Shown piece after piece: positions 12,601-18,574 of a DNA stretch of 64,000 bases (the stretch's first letter is position 1; every line of letters begins with the position of its first letter). The position numbers were made by a program, and so were the translations under genes. Below the pieces are notes generated by a model. That model was given only the letters and a program-made list of their open reading frames with translations, was not told the DNA's origin and did not search any database. Source of the stretch: Papilionanthe hookeriana x Papilionanthe teres (Eukaryota; Streptophyta; Magnoliopsida; Asparagales; Orchidaceae); contig CM040426.1 of assembly GCA_022702705.1 (NCBI GenBank), positions 75,909,306 to 75,973,305 of the forward strand, given 5' to 3'.

Positions 12601-15600
12601 AAGTTGCTGCAAATTGACGCTATTTACATGCTACTACTGGTTATCATTTTCGTATTGGTAAATTTTACTTCTGATTCTTTACATCTTTCTTAACTGAGAT
12701 TTGGTTATTTCAATAGATAGTGCATGTTTCCTACTCGCTCAACTGTATTCCTATCAGAAGTTTATAAGTTATTGATCAATGTATTCTCTTGAATTCGCTT
12801 AGATCCTGATGCATAAAAATTTTTAGGAGATCAAGTACAATTATTAGAAAATGTGCCAAAGTCACCACCAGTGTCATCTTTGACTATTTTGGGTCAGCAA
12901 CTTACCGCCCTCCCTTTGAAGAAGACAGGCTTCTTTACTGACAAAAAGGAGATGCAGAGGTCTTCAATTGTTCTCGGTTTTGTCGCACATGTAAGTTCAA
13001 ATTACCTTTTTTCATGCTTGTTTTGTCTCAATGAAGTTTTCTTGCTATGTTTCATTGTAACTGTCCGTAGACTCAGCCAATATCACTATCATGTTTTATA
13101 GGCAGTCTTTCTCATTGCCTCTTATCTTGATGTTCCTTTACGATACCCGCTGCACTTAGGAGGTTCTCGTTCGCACATTTGTGACTATGCACCATCGACA
13201 GAGGCCTCAACATCTGATTCGACTGTCAGTTCAGCTGTTGGTGCTAGTGTGAAGCCGACAGAATTTCCTCTCTTCTTGGAAGGCCAAGATTCTACGAGAG
13301 CGGCATATGCTATATTCTTATTAAATAAGGTTTGTTTTTTATTTACTGCCCCTCTCTTATTATATATGTCAAAAACTGACATCTTTCTCACTGTTTCCAT
13401 AGAAGTGTTCCTTTTTTGTTTTCCATTTAGTTAGAACTATCTTGCTACACTCAATAAACCACAATGGAGAAAAATGATTTATGTCGTCGACCCCACTTAG
13501 TTGGATAAATACTACTTCTTATTATATCTTGCAAGTACAAATACATAGAAATTACCATCATGAATTAGTCCAATGGGATTGTGACCTGTAGGGATGTCAG
13601 AAAAGCTCATCGTTTGCAAACAACTCTTATTCGGCTCGTTAAGTGGCTCATGTTTGGTTTTTCATTAAGCAAATGAGCTGAACATGAACAAATGTACGAA
13701 TTAATTAAATAATAAATAAATAATATTAATATAATATTTATAAATTAAATTGTTATGTTGTATTTTAAAAATATTAAATTTAATTAATTTGGGCTGGGAT
13801 TACAAATAAAAGATAAAATTTCCTTGTTGGATATGTAAATACATAAGAATTGGGTGGTATGTATGTAAATGACCCTAGGGAAATAAATTTGTCCCGATCC
13901 TCTCTCCCGTCTAGTGGTCCCGCCAAATTTTTTTCTGTTGGAAACCTATATACAAAGAATTGGGTGGTGTGTGTAAATGCTTGAAAAGAAATACTCTTGT
14001 GGTCTTGCACCCGCCTTAACTGTTGCCTGCTTGCCCTATGGTCCACGGCTCCCCACCTTCTATTAGTGAGAACAATTAGAAGTAAAAGGATGTATAAAAG
14101 AAAATTAACGATTGAGAGTTTAAAGAGAAGAACTATCAAAACCAAATAGCTCCAAAGGAAGAGCATATATAATCGATGATTCATAATTCAATAACCAAAA
14201 GAAACACAAGGAAAAGCAATAGTTTCATGTCTAATTACCGTGGCACATGCTAACCTAAATTAAAAGGTTTGAATACAAATTTCATTTTGAAGTCTATTGT
14301 GCATCACTACAAATGAACATGGCGAAGTGTCGTGTCTTGTTGTGAGTTCATGCTTTTTCCTAAAGTTCTTATTTTGAAGCCTGCTTTTAATACCATTGAG
14401 TCTATCTCATGTAAAAAAAAATTTTGATTGGCTTAACCTATGAATTAGACCAACCTCTCGAAATCCAAGTTCTCTTTCGAGTCACTTTTGAAATGACTGA
14501 AATAGGAAGAAATGCGGGGATGACATGGAAGCTTTGTGTAGAACATCGAACCGGCCACCATGTTCAATTTCCATGGGTGTCCAGATCTTCCAGCCGCCAA
14601 GGGCTGTGTCAGCCCCATAAGACCTCTTTTCCTTTGTTAGCATTATGATTAAGGATTAATTTGTTTTGAGATTATTATTATATTATTTGGAGATTTCTTC
14701 TCAATTTTCTCACTTTTAGGAATGTTGTATCATTGCTCTTTAAGTGTTGTAGCTATATAATGTTAGAGTGCAGATCATAGGTCCTCCTCAACATTCGTGT
14801 CTCACCAATTAGCTGTGTTTCATGCTGTTTTTTCCTAGACAGCAGACAAACTAATCCTTCTCTCTTAAAATCCTCAACATTTACTCGATAGTTTCATTTT
14901 CTTACCGTTCTACAACATCCCCAATACATGTGCCGATCATCTTACACCTTGCAGACATCTTAATATGAGCGTCGGTAGTTCCTTAACACCATTTTAAGAT
15001 GCCTGCAAGGTGTAAGATGATCGGCACACGTATTGGCACACGTGTTGAGAAATAACTGAAAATTTGTATAATAAAACAATTACACTTGCTGTAAATATCT
15101 ATAATTAGTTCTTGAAAGAGTTCAAATCATACGTGCAAGTAATGATAGATTTAATATAAGACTATATGAAAAGTAGTCATAACATGTTATGCAGAGTTTA
15201 GAGCGCACACAAAATCATTAGTGAAACAAACACTAGATAGCTTCAGGAAATCTCGCTGTATGATTGTGCCAATCCGCTGAACACAGGTACAGAAAGTAAT
15301 ACACACACTTTTCACTATATCATTTGATAAAAATATACATAAAAAAGACCCTCTTGAATGTACAAAATACAAAAAAATAAAAAAGGTTCATAAAATTGAT
15401 GTAAAACAACCAAAAAAAAAATCTATCCTCATATTCGTCGGACATTTAGTTTGCTATATCATATCACAGTTCAATGAATCATAGCACTCTCAGGTAATCG
15501 TGTATACAGTTATTTATGGGGCAAAACTTTTGGTGGGTATACATACGAGAACATCATATTGATCAAGCACTAATACATGTAACATCAGTTAACAAAAAAA

Positions 15601-16042
15601 AATAATAATCGGTCAAACTAAGTAAGCCTAGCGGTTCACAACAAAGAACTAAATAGATGGTTATTACACATACTTCTGGCGGTGGGATTTATTTTTTTCT
15701 TTTTGGGTTCTGAGATTGCTCGAACCTGCCATCTTGAGATTCTTCGTGTTGTTTCTAAGCAATATGCTACGCATTCGAACACGAATACTTCTTTCTTACA
15801 TATGTCCTGTTTCTCAATGATAATAAATGTTGCTAATTATTTTTCTCAGTAGAAAGTATTGATTAATCAATCATTGTATGTTTTTCTTTGCATTGTGATG
15901 TATTTCAATATTTTGGTTTATGAAGGACTTGGAGCAGTTATTGAATTTCTTTGGCGCTGAAAGTTTGGGTCCGCGCCATATACTAGCTAATTTAAAGGAA
16001 CTAACGACGCTCATTCAATCTCCAGACTTTCTTGACAAATAA
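432..16042 (+). CDS. VPS38: VPS38/UVRAG-like PI3-kinase complex subunit, C-terminal part; join(432..638,11948..12116,12827..12990,13102..13329,15926..16042)
   Basis: Five exons join in frame, with GT/AG borders at every junction, to give about 294 residues ending at TAA 16040-16042. The first exon is a charged helical stretch typical of the family's coiled coil. The middle holds LTILGQQLTALP, then SYLDVPLRYPLHLGGSRS, DYAP, EFPLFLEGQ and YAIFLLNKDLEQLL. The order PLRYP - GSRS.I - EFPL - G - LLNK is the signature of UVRAG/Vps38 proteins (Arabidopsis homologue AT2G32760), and it separates this gene from ATG14. In the family this subunit works with VPS34, VPS15 and ATG6 to make PI3P on endosomes for vacuolar sorting and autophagosome maturation. 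The N-terminal C2-like part is upstream of the window. Intron 1 shown here is 11.3 kb and full of transposons, but no exon is disrupted and no stop interrupts the frame, so the gene looks functional. It converges with the PIGN gene. Family call is firm; the symbol follows plant usage. Confidence 0.9.
967..1202. mobile_element. Foldback MITE in intron
   Basis: Imperfect terminal inverted repeats of about 30 bp: AGGGTAAAGTGACCAAATTG on the left mirrors CAATATAGTCCCC-type sequence closed by GTCACTTTACTCCTC on the right. The interior is also largely self-complementary (CTAAATTGGGGTT against AACCCCAATTTA). It has no coding capacity. Related partial copies lie at 42632-42715 and 44925-44990. Confidence 0.72.
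1402..1634 (-). repeat. 3' LTR of copia element
   Basis: Direct repeat of 10390-10598; shared blocks include GGGATGACTCCCACATTA and TAAAATCTTC. The 5' end on the minus strand (TGTTCAATTTTT) directly follows the polypurine tract. The inner terminus has decayed from TG to TA. Confidence 0.85.
1832..2032 (-). pseudogene. copia RNase H domain remnant
   Basis: The frame shows VTWRSKKQNMITRNSTETEYRA followed by the LYCDNKIAI block. These are the conserved copia RNase H motifs (SRSSAEAEYRA / DNxxAI). It is cut off from RT by stops. Confidence 0.85.
2117..2790 (-). pseudogene. copia reverse transcriptase remnant, C-terminal half
   Basis: MYVDDIILIGNN is the catalytic YVDD box. It is preceded by CKLKKFLYGLKQTPKAQL and followed by VLGSLKYFLSMEVARSKKG, then PVDTPINP and RYDIAFPVSLVNRFM. 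The blocks are spread over frameshifts and stops. Confidence 0.85.
2829..3250. mobile_element. hAT-like MITE inserted in copia RT
   Basis: It starts CTAGGGATGTC and ends ACACCCAT. Flanks AATTCTTA (2821-2828) and AATCCTTA (3251-3258) form an 8-bp target duplication with one mismatch, the length typical of hAT elements. Removing the element and one flank rejoins the RT frame (AKLKFIR - LSLASN). No transposase is present. Confidence 0.8.
3255..3530 (-). pseudogene. copia reverse transcriptase remnant, N-terminal half
   Basis: The minus frame reads DLPKGKTTAGFKCIFTIKYN, then KTRLVVKGFTQTYDIDYLE and TFAHVAKLK: the copia RT opening (LPxGKxxIGxKWxF ... RLVAKGFxQ.xGIDYxETF). The frame is then cut by the hAT-like MITE. 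Confidence 0.8.
3966..5170 (-). pseudogene. copia integrase remnant
   Basis: The C-terminal integrase block (KGDKCFDPNSKKN) is readable at 3966-4190 and resembles the KGYKCYxPxxRKxYVxxDVxF motif. Upstream parts toward 5170 are badly decayed and assigned mainly by position between protease and RT. Confidence 0.6.
5175..5290 (-). pseudogene. copia protease remnant
   Basis: The minus frame reads IIDSEATEHMTDCSKLFSSY, then DGSLSV. This is the copia aspartic protease (WIIDSGATDHMT...LF..Y), with the active-site Gly of DSG changed to Glu, consistent with a dead element. Confidence 0.75.
5668..5995 (-). repeat. 3' LTR of nested gypsy
   Basis: Direct repeat of ~8667-9015. On the minus strand it begins TGTTGCGCCGGTCC just after the polypurine tract. 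The inner boundary is approximate. Confidence 0.75.
5996..6281 (-). pseudogene. gypsy integrase end and chromodomain-like C-terminus
   Basis: IHVSQLRPVTG is the usual gypsy integrase C-terminal block (FHVSxLRxxxG). A frameshift leads to QFTSFQLENKVLL, resembling the plant chromovirus tail ...FPxFxLEDKVxL. It runs to the LTR border. Confidence 0.72.
6292..6777. mobile_element. hAT-like MITE (TAGGGGTGT family) inside gypsy integrase
   Basis: Terminal inverted repeats TAGGGGTGTAA and TTACACCTCTA, with many GAGCTTGAG / CTCGAG-like words and an AT-rich core. It separates the integrase blocks at 6281 and 6798. Similar elements are at 19451, 59038 and, truncated, 13589. Confidence 0.75.
6798..6983 (-). 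pseudogene. gypsy integrase fragment
   Basis: QFEPGDRVYLKLRPL is the standard gypsy integrase block (F..GDxVxLKLxPYRQ). Confidence 0.78.
7264..7620 (-). pseudogene. gypsy integrase core remnant
   Basis: MDFIEGLSQSERFIVILVVV followed by DHRSKYAHFIPF is the start of the gypsy integrase catalytic core (DFIxGLPxSxGxxxIxVVVDRxSKxAHF). A second frame, LKSIVSDKDQML, holds the SDRD-like block. It is split by frameshifts. Confidence 0.85.
7947..8261 (-). pseudogene. gypsy RNase H remnant
   Basis: RPIAYFSQVF, YKRELMVIVLAIQK, the RQHFIVMTDQRSLKYVLEQ block and KLLGYDFEIQY match the gypsy RNase H signature (PIAYxSxxL, YEKELLAIV, TDHxSLKxLxxQ, LGYDFxIxY). Confidence 0.88.
8667..9015 (-). repeat. 5' LTR of nested gypsy
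   Basis: Direct repeat of ~5668-5995, more diverged toward its outer end. It lies directly against the truncated RT instead of a primer-binding site. Confidence 0.7.
9044..10260 (-). pseudogene. copia gag remnant
   Basis: RVFMFLTGFNRSLDEVRSRI followed by LGRNTLPSIREVHSEV matches the plant copia gag block (RVFxFLxGLNxxLDxVRxxIL...PLPSxxExFxxV). The HSEV segment is repeated in tandem (REVHSEVIREVHSEVRLEV). The rest toward the 5' LTR is decayed. Confidence 0.78.
10390..10598 (-). repeat. 5' LTR of copia element
   Basis: Direct repeat of 1402-1634. It starts TGTAGTTTTTGAGAGG on the plus strand, next to the tRNA-Met-type primer-binding site, and ends ...CAACA before TSD CAAAC. Confidence 0.85.
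10604..11690. other. Intron sequence without recognised feature
   Basis: AT-rich. The open frame at 10706-10951 resembles no family I recognise and has no splice context. I see nothing coding here. Confidence 0.5.
11691..11905. mobile_element. Foldback MITE, ACCACCCAATTC family, copy 1
   Basis: Ends are variants of GATTTACA..CATA and TACATATGTAAATACATATG, with TTTACATATCTAAGGCCTAA inside. It shares its layout with copies at 12327, 16419, 18664 and 23281: terminal TTACATRCATACCACYYAATTC, inner ACATATCTAACACYTAA, a CACTTTTTAAAAGTTAAA centre and mirrored ends. Confidence 0.6.
11948..12116 (+). CDS. VPS38: VPS38/UVRAG exon b
   Basis: Acceptor TAG|GAG at 11947/11948 and donor GGGG|GTAAAT at 12116/12117. 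It encodes EANKLVIGKMGHGN, then LQKMLRVRQQHMVNQVNSLY, then PVKSS and LDKPSG. The xRxRQQxMVxQV segment followed by LYPVK is characteristic of plant UVRAG homologues. It ends in phase 1, matching the next exon (GG|GA gives Gly). Confidence 0.88.
12327..12570. mobile_element. Foldback MITE, ACCACCCAATTC family, copy 2
   Basis: Best-preserved copy. The left arm TTTACATACATACCACCCAA is mirrored by the right arm GAATTAAATGGTATCCATGT ending AAATCTTCC. The inner arms TATCTAACACTTAAACT and TTGGTGTTGGATATCTAAAT also pair. It is non-coding and lies in the intron between exons b and c. Confidence 0.75.
12827..12990 (+). CDS. VPS38: VPS38/UVRAG exon c
   Basis: Acceptor TTTTAG|GAGATC and donor CACAT|GTAAGT. 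It encodes GDQVQLLENVPKSPP, then SSLTILGQQLTALPLKKTG, FFTDKKEMQRSS and VLGFVAH. It reads into exon d in phase 0 (VLGFVAH-AVFLIASYLDVP). Confidence 0.92.
13102..13329 (+). CDS. VPS38: VPS38/UVRAG exon d (core motif)
   Basis: 76 codons. Acceptor TTATAG|GCAGTC and donor AATAAG|GTTTGT. It carries the most diagnostic family block: ASYLDVPLRYPLHLGGSRSH, DYAPS, a Ser/Thr-rich linker, then EFPLFLEGQDSTRAAYAIF and LLNK. Phase 0 at both ends. Confidence 0.94.
13459..13515 (+). mobile_element. RTE LINE 3'-end fragment
   Basis: CAATGGAGAAAAATGATTTA followed by GTCGACCCCACTTAGTTGG matches the last part of the RTE LINE at 25.85-28.95 kb (GACGACCCCACTTAGTGGG). Only the 3' tail is present. Confidence 0.7.
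13589..13795. mobile_element. Truncated hAT-like MITE
   Basis: Starts TAGGGATGTCAGAAAAGCTC, then GGCTCGTTAAGTGGCTCATG and an AT-rich core as in the element at 59038. The right terminus is missing and it runs into MITE fragments of the CACCCAATTC type at 13825-13985. Confidence 0.6.
13825..13985. mobile_element. MITE fragments, ACCACCCAATTC family, copy 3
   Basis: Two pieces of the family's right arm, TAAATACATAAGAATTGGGT and AAGAATTGGGTGGTGTGTGT, separated by unrelated sequence. Confidence 0.55.
14921..15036 (-). repeat. Near-perfect 42-nt inverted repeat (hairpin) in the last VPS38 intron
   Basis: Arm 14921-14962 and arm 14995-15036 are reverse complements at 40 of 42 positions, around a 32-nt loop. 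Both mismatches are A opposite C on the plus strand, so they become G:U wobbles if the minus strand is transcribed. The arms contain TGCCGATCATCTTACACCTT and its mirror. GC content is above the AT-rich surroundings. It could be a small-RNA-type foldback or a young inverted duplication; nothing here proves transcription. Confidence 0.85.
15040..15925 (+). other. Intron sequence without recognised feature
   Basis: AT-rich. Open frames are short and unlike known families. It ends at the acceptor of the terminal VPS38 exon. Confidence 0.5.
15926..16042 (+). CDS. VPS38: VPS38/UVRAG terminal exon
   Basis: Acceptor GAAG|GAC at 15925/15926. It encodes DLEQLLNFFGAESLGPRH, ILANLKEL and the C-terminal IQSPDFLDK, then TAA. 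LLNK|DLEQLL across the junction matches the family's C-terminal helix. The preceding intron (13330-15925) holds MITEs, an RTE tail and a long hairpin. Confidence 0.92.
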   Translation, partial: DLEQLLNFFGAESLGPRHILANLKELTTLIQSPDFLDK

Positions 16043-16059
16043 TGGAATCCATCCATGTA

Positions 16060-16065
16060 AATAAA
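16060..16065 (+). terminator. Possible polyadenylation signal of VPS38/UVRAG
   Basis: AATAAA occurs 18 bases after the stop codon; a second AATAAA is at 16699-16704. Either could serve 3'-end formation, and transcript data would be needed to choose. Plant poly(A) signals are loose, so this is suggestive only. Confidence 0.35.
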
Positions 16066-16418
16066 GCTGAAGCAGCCCAATAGGTTTCCAACTTTCCATT
16101 ATATTTTCTCTTTTATTTTAATTTTTTTTTTTTTATATGTTTGGCATCAAATTTCCAGAGGTGCATATATCTTTTTTTTTTATAGGAAACACCTCGAATA
16201 ATTGAAAAATGCTTTTTCTGCCCAACTTTCTGACCCTTCGTTGATTTCCGGATGAGCTTCATAAGCATTGAATTATTGATTTAACCTCAAAAGTGTTTAT
16301 TTGTTTGGATAATTTAATAATTCAATGCTCTCTCAAACTGCATTAGTATTTATGATTTTGTATTCTCATTTAACTTATTGTAAATTTATAGTAATGCAAA
16401 ATGCCTGATGATAATTTT

Positions 16419-16551
16419 ATGGCATTAAAATACATGCCGCCCAGTTCTCATAAATTATAATTATTACTTTTTTACCAAACAACTATGTTAAATTTTTAAA
16501 AAGAGGATACGTAATGCAAAAGAATTAAGTGGCATGTATGTAAATCTGCCT
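16419..16551. mobile_element. Foldback MITE, ACCACCCAATTC family, copy 4 (short)
   Basis: ATACATGCCGCCCAGTTCTC at the left mirrors AAGAATTAAGTGGCATGTAT at the right, with a shortened centre. Confidence 0.6.
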
Positions 16552-17638
16552 AATTTTAGTATTTTTAATGAGGGTGCTTTTCTAAATTACACGGAACATG
16601 CGATACTATTATATCTCCTAAATGGATTCAGGTGACAGTTCAGTTCAGTTTTTTGGATGTGATATGTCATTGGAGCATTTCTTTCATGTTTCTTGGCAAT
16701 AAAAAACAAAGAAGATTTCTCAGAAAAAAAAAAAGTACTTATATACAATTAAATTATTTTATTTTGAATAAGATGGTATTTTATTGAAGTATTTATAATC
16801 AGATGAGATGCTTTATTGCGACCTAATGTGTCACTTTCTATTTTATTTAAATATTATACGTAGGCTAGTTAGCTTAGTAATTGTTTAAATTAAATGGTAG
16901 GGTTTTTTTATTGAAAGAACGATGTTCAAAAGTTAATAGTAGTTAATGAATAACTGATCTCAATATTATTCTCCATTAAAGATAGCAGACTAATTATTTT
17001 TCTTTTTCGATTTTTTTTGGTGTTAGATAAGTTTAGCATTTTATGATGCGTAATTTTATTTTCAATTAAAATGCAGCGTAGTCGAATACTAGAGTTGCTC
17101 GCAAAGCAATACTGCCTTTTTTTCGTATTTATGTAACAATTCTACATGAACGCTGTTAAAATTTTTAATATTAAATAAATAAATATATATATATATAAAT
17201 ATATATATATTTCATGAATTTATGACATACAAATATTATAAATACATTATTAAATGTCAGATGTTTGTAAACTCGTAAAGTATTGCGACATGCAGGTGAA
17301 TTTCTCTTTTATTTAGCCACTTGTTTTAATGGAAATACGGTACACTACGAACTCACGGTAAGCTTAAAAAGAAACTAATAGAATATACTATTAAAAATAG
17401 AAATTTTAAGAGATCAAAACTAAATATAAAAAAAATAAATTTATCATATTCATTATTAAAATATTAAATAATACTTCCTAAAATAACACTTTTCATAAAA
17501 ATATGAGAACATAATTTGCGAAGCAGTTATCGAACTCATGAAACTAGTTTTTAATGCTTTTCACAAGTAAATAAATTAATCTCCTCCAACATAATGTAAA
17601 ATACATAAATTGATTGCACAAGCACACGACGATCCAAA

Positions 17639-17703
<65 letters not shown>

Positions 17704-17758
17704 TGATGATGATGATGATTATAATAAGCAATATCAGTCCAAAAAAAAAAAAAAAAAA
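17639..17758. repeat. Compound microsatellite (AT)n-(TAA)n-(TGA)n and poly(A)
   Basis: Consecutive runs of AT, TAA and TGA units up to about 17717, then an A run at 17739-17758. The open frame across it is an artefact. Confidence 0.9.
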
Positions 17759-17911
17759 ATACAACTGTTAAATAAGAAAGTAGGTATTGACAACTGTTAC
17801 ATATCCATCAGAATACAGAAAATTTAGAATATAAATCTACATATGAATGAAACTGAAATTCACATTATCCAAACTTAAACCAATTTCTAAGAGGCTTCCA
17901 TGCATTTTGTT

Positions 17912-17950
17912 CACACAACAACAACAAGCTTTTATCCCACTAAGCAGGGG
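17912..17950 (-). mobile_element. RTE LINE 3' tail
   Basis: CAACAACAACAAGC then CCCACTAAGCAGGGG is the reverse complement of the RTE 3' end. The matching continuation (TTTTCTCCATTGTCTTG and TGTCATATTTTCATTTAATT) resumes after 18170, so the tail is split by the insert at 17963-18168. Confidence 0.7.
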
Positions 17951-17962
17951 AAAAAAATATTA

Positions 17963-18168
17963 CATCTGGACTCCGGACGTAGTTTGCGTCCGGATTCCAA
18001 TGGTGGGGCGCCACGTGTCAGGTGTGCCCCACCGCAATACACTGATATTGATCAGTGCTAAAAGCAGTGGGGCCCACTTGATAGTAGCGCCACACCATAG
18101 AACTCAGGATGCATCCGGAGTCCGAATGCATCCGGAGTCCGATAGTAGCGCCACACCATACACTGCAT
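17963..18168. mobile_element. GC-richer insert splitting the RTE tail
   Basis: The sequence opens with CTGGACTCCGGACG and ends in two adjacent copies of ATGCATCCGGAGTCCG, with GATAGTAGCGCCACACCATA also duplicated. The ends are inverted relative to each other (GGACTCCGGA / TCCGGAGTCC), suggesting a small non-autonomous element. It includes the word CCACGTGTCA. It has no credible protein. Confidence 0.55.
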
Positions 18169-18409
18169 AATCCTTTTTCTCCATTGTCTTGTTGGGTGTC
18201 ATATTTTCATTTAATTCTAATAAACTAAGATAGTTTTTTATACAACATGCCCACGTCTTTTTGCTCACGAACTTAAGTATTCACCACAATTTTTGCTCAA
18301 ACAATATCCTCAATTCCTAAATTTCTAAAATTATGAATAGAAAAAATAAATTTAAAAAAAAAAAAAACTTTGGTGCATAAACAAAAATATTTATCATAGC
18401 ACCATAATG

Positions 18410-18574
18410 CTACATTTTCTTCCTTGATAAAGATGGGATGGACCTAACCTCAATATCCTTTGTATAAATATTTGTAAGAGCAAAGAGAAGCAATATAAAA
18501 ACAACCTGAGCGCTCACGATTCCAAAATGGCTGATGCTGTTCCCGATTTCCATCCAACTTCCTTTATTTCGAAC
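18410..18574 (-). CDS. PIGN: PIGN last exon
   Basis: 54 codons plus TAG. Acceptor TGTAG|GTTCG. It encodes VRNKGSWMEIGNSISHFGIV, then SAQVVFILLLFALTNIYTKD and the charged tail ending SRKKM. It holds the final membrane segment. It starts in phase 0, matching the previous exon (IHFFFL|VRN). Confidence 0.93.
   Translation of the reverse strand, partial: VRNKGSWMEIGNSISHFGIVSAQVVFILLLFALTNIYTKDIEVRSIPSLSRKKM

Larger units (their letters stand above)
16043..18409. other. Intergenic region between two convergent genes
   Basis: AT-rich spacer between the stop codons of the VPS38-like and PIGN genes. It holds a MITE copy (16419-16551), microsatellites (17639-17758), an RTE tail and a GC-richer insert. 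No gene is recognised. Confidence 0.7.

Noticed and set aside
17576..17764. Minus-strand frame with long Ile and Phe runs
   Set aside because: Encoded by the microsatellite itself.
17847..18170. 107-residue plus-strand frame
   Set aside because: Crosses the RTE tail and the GC-rich insert; not conserved in other RTE tails.
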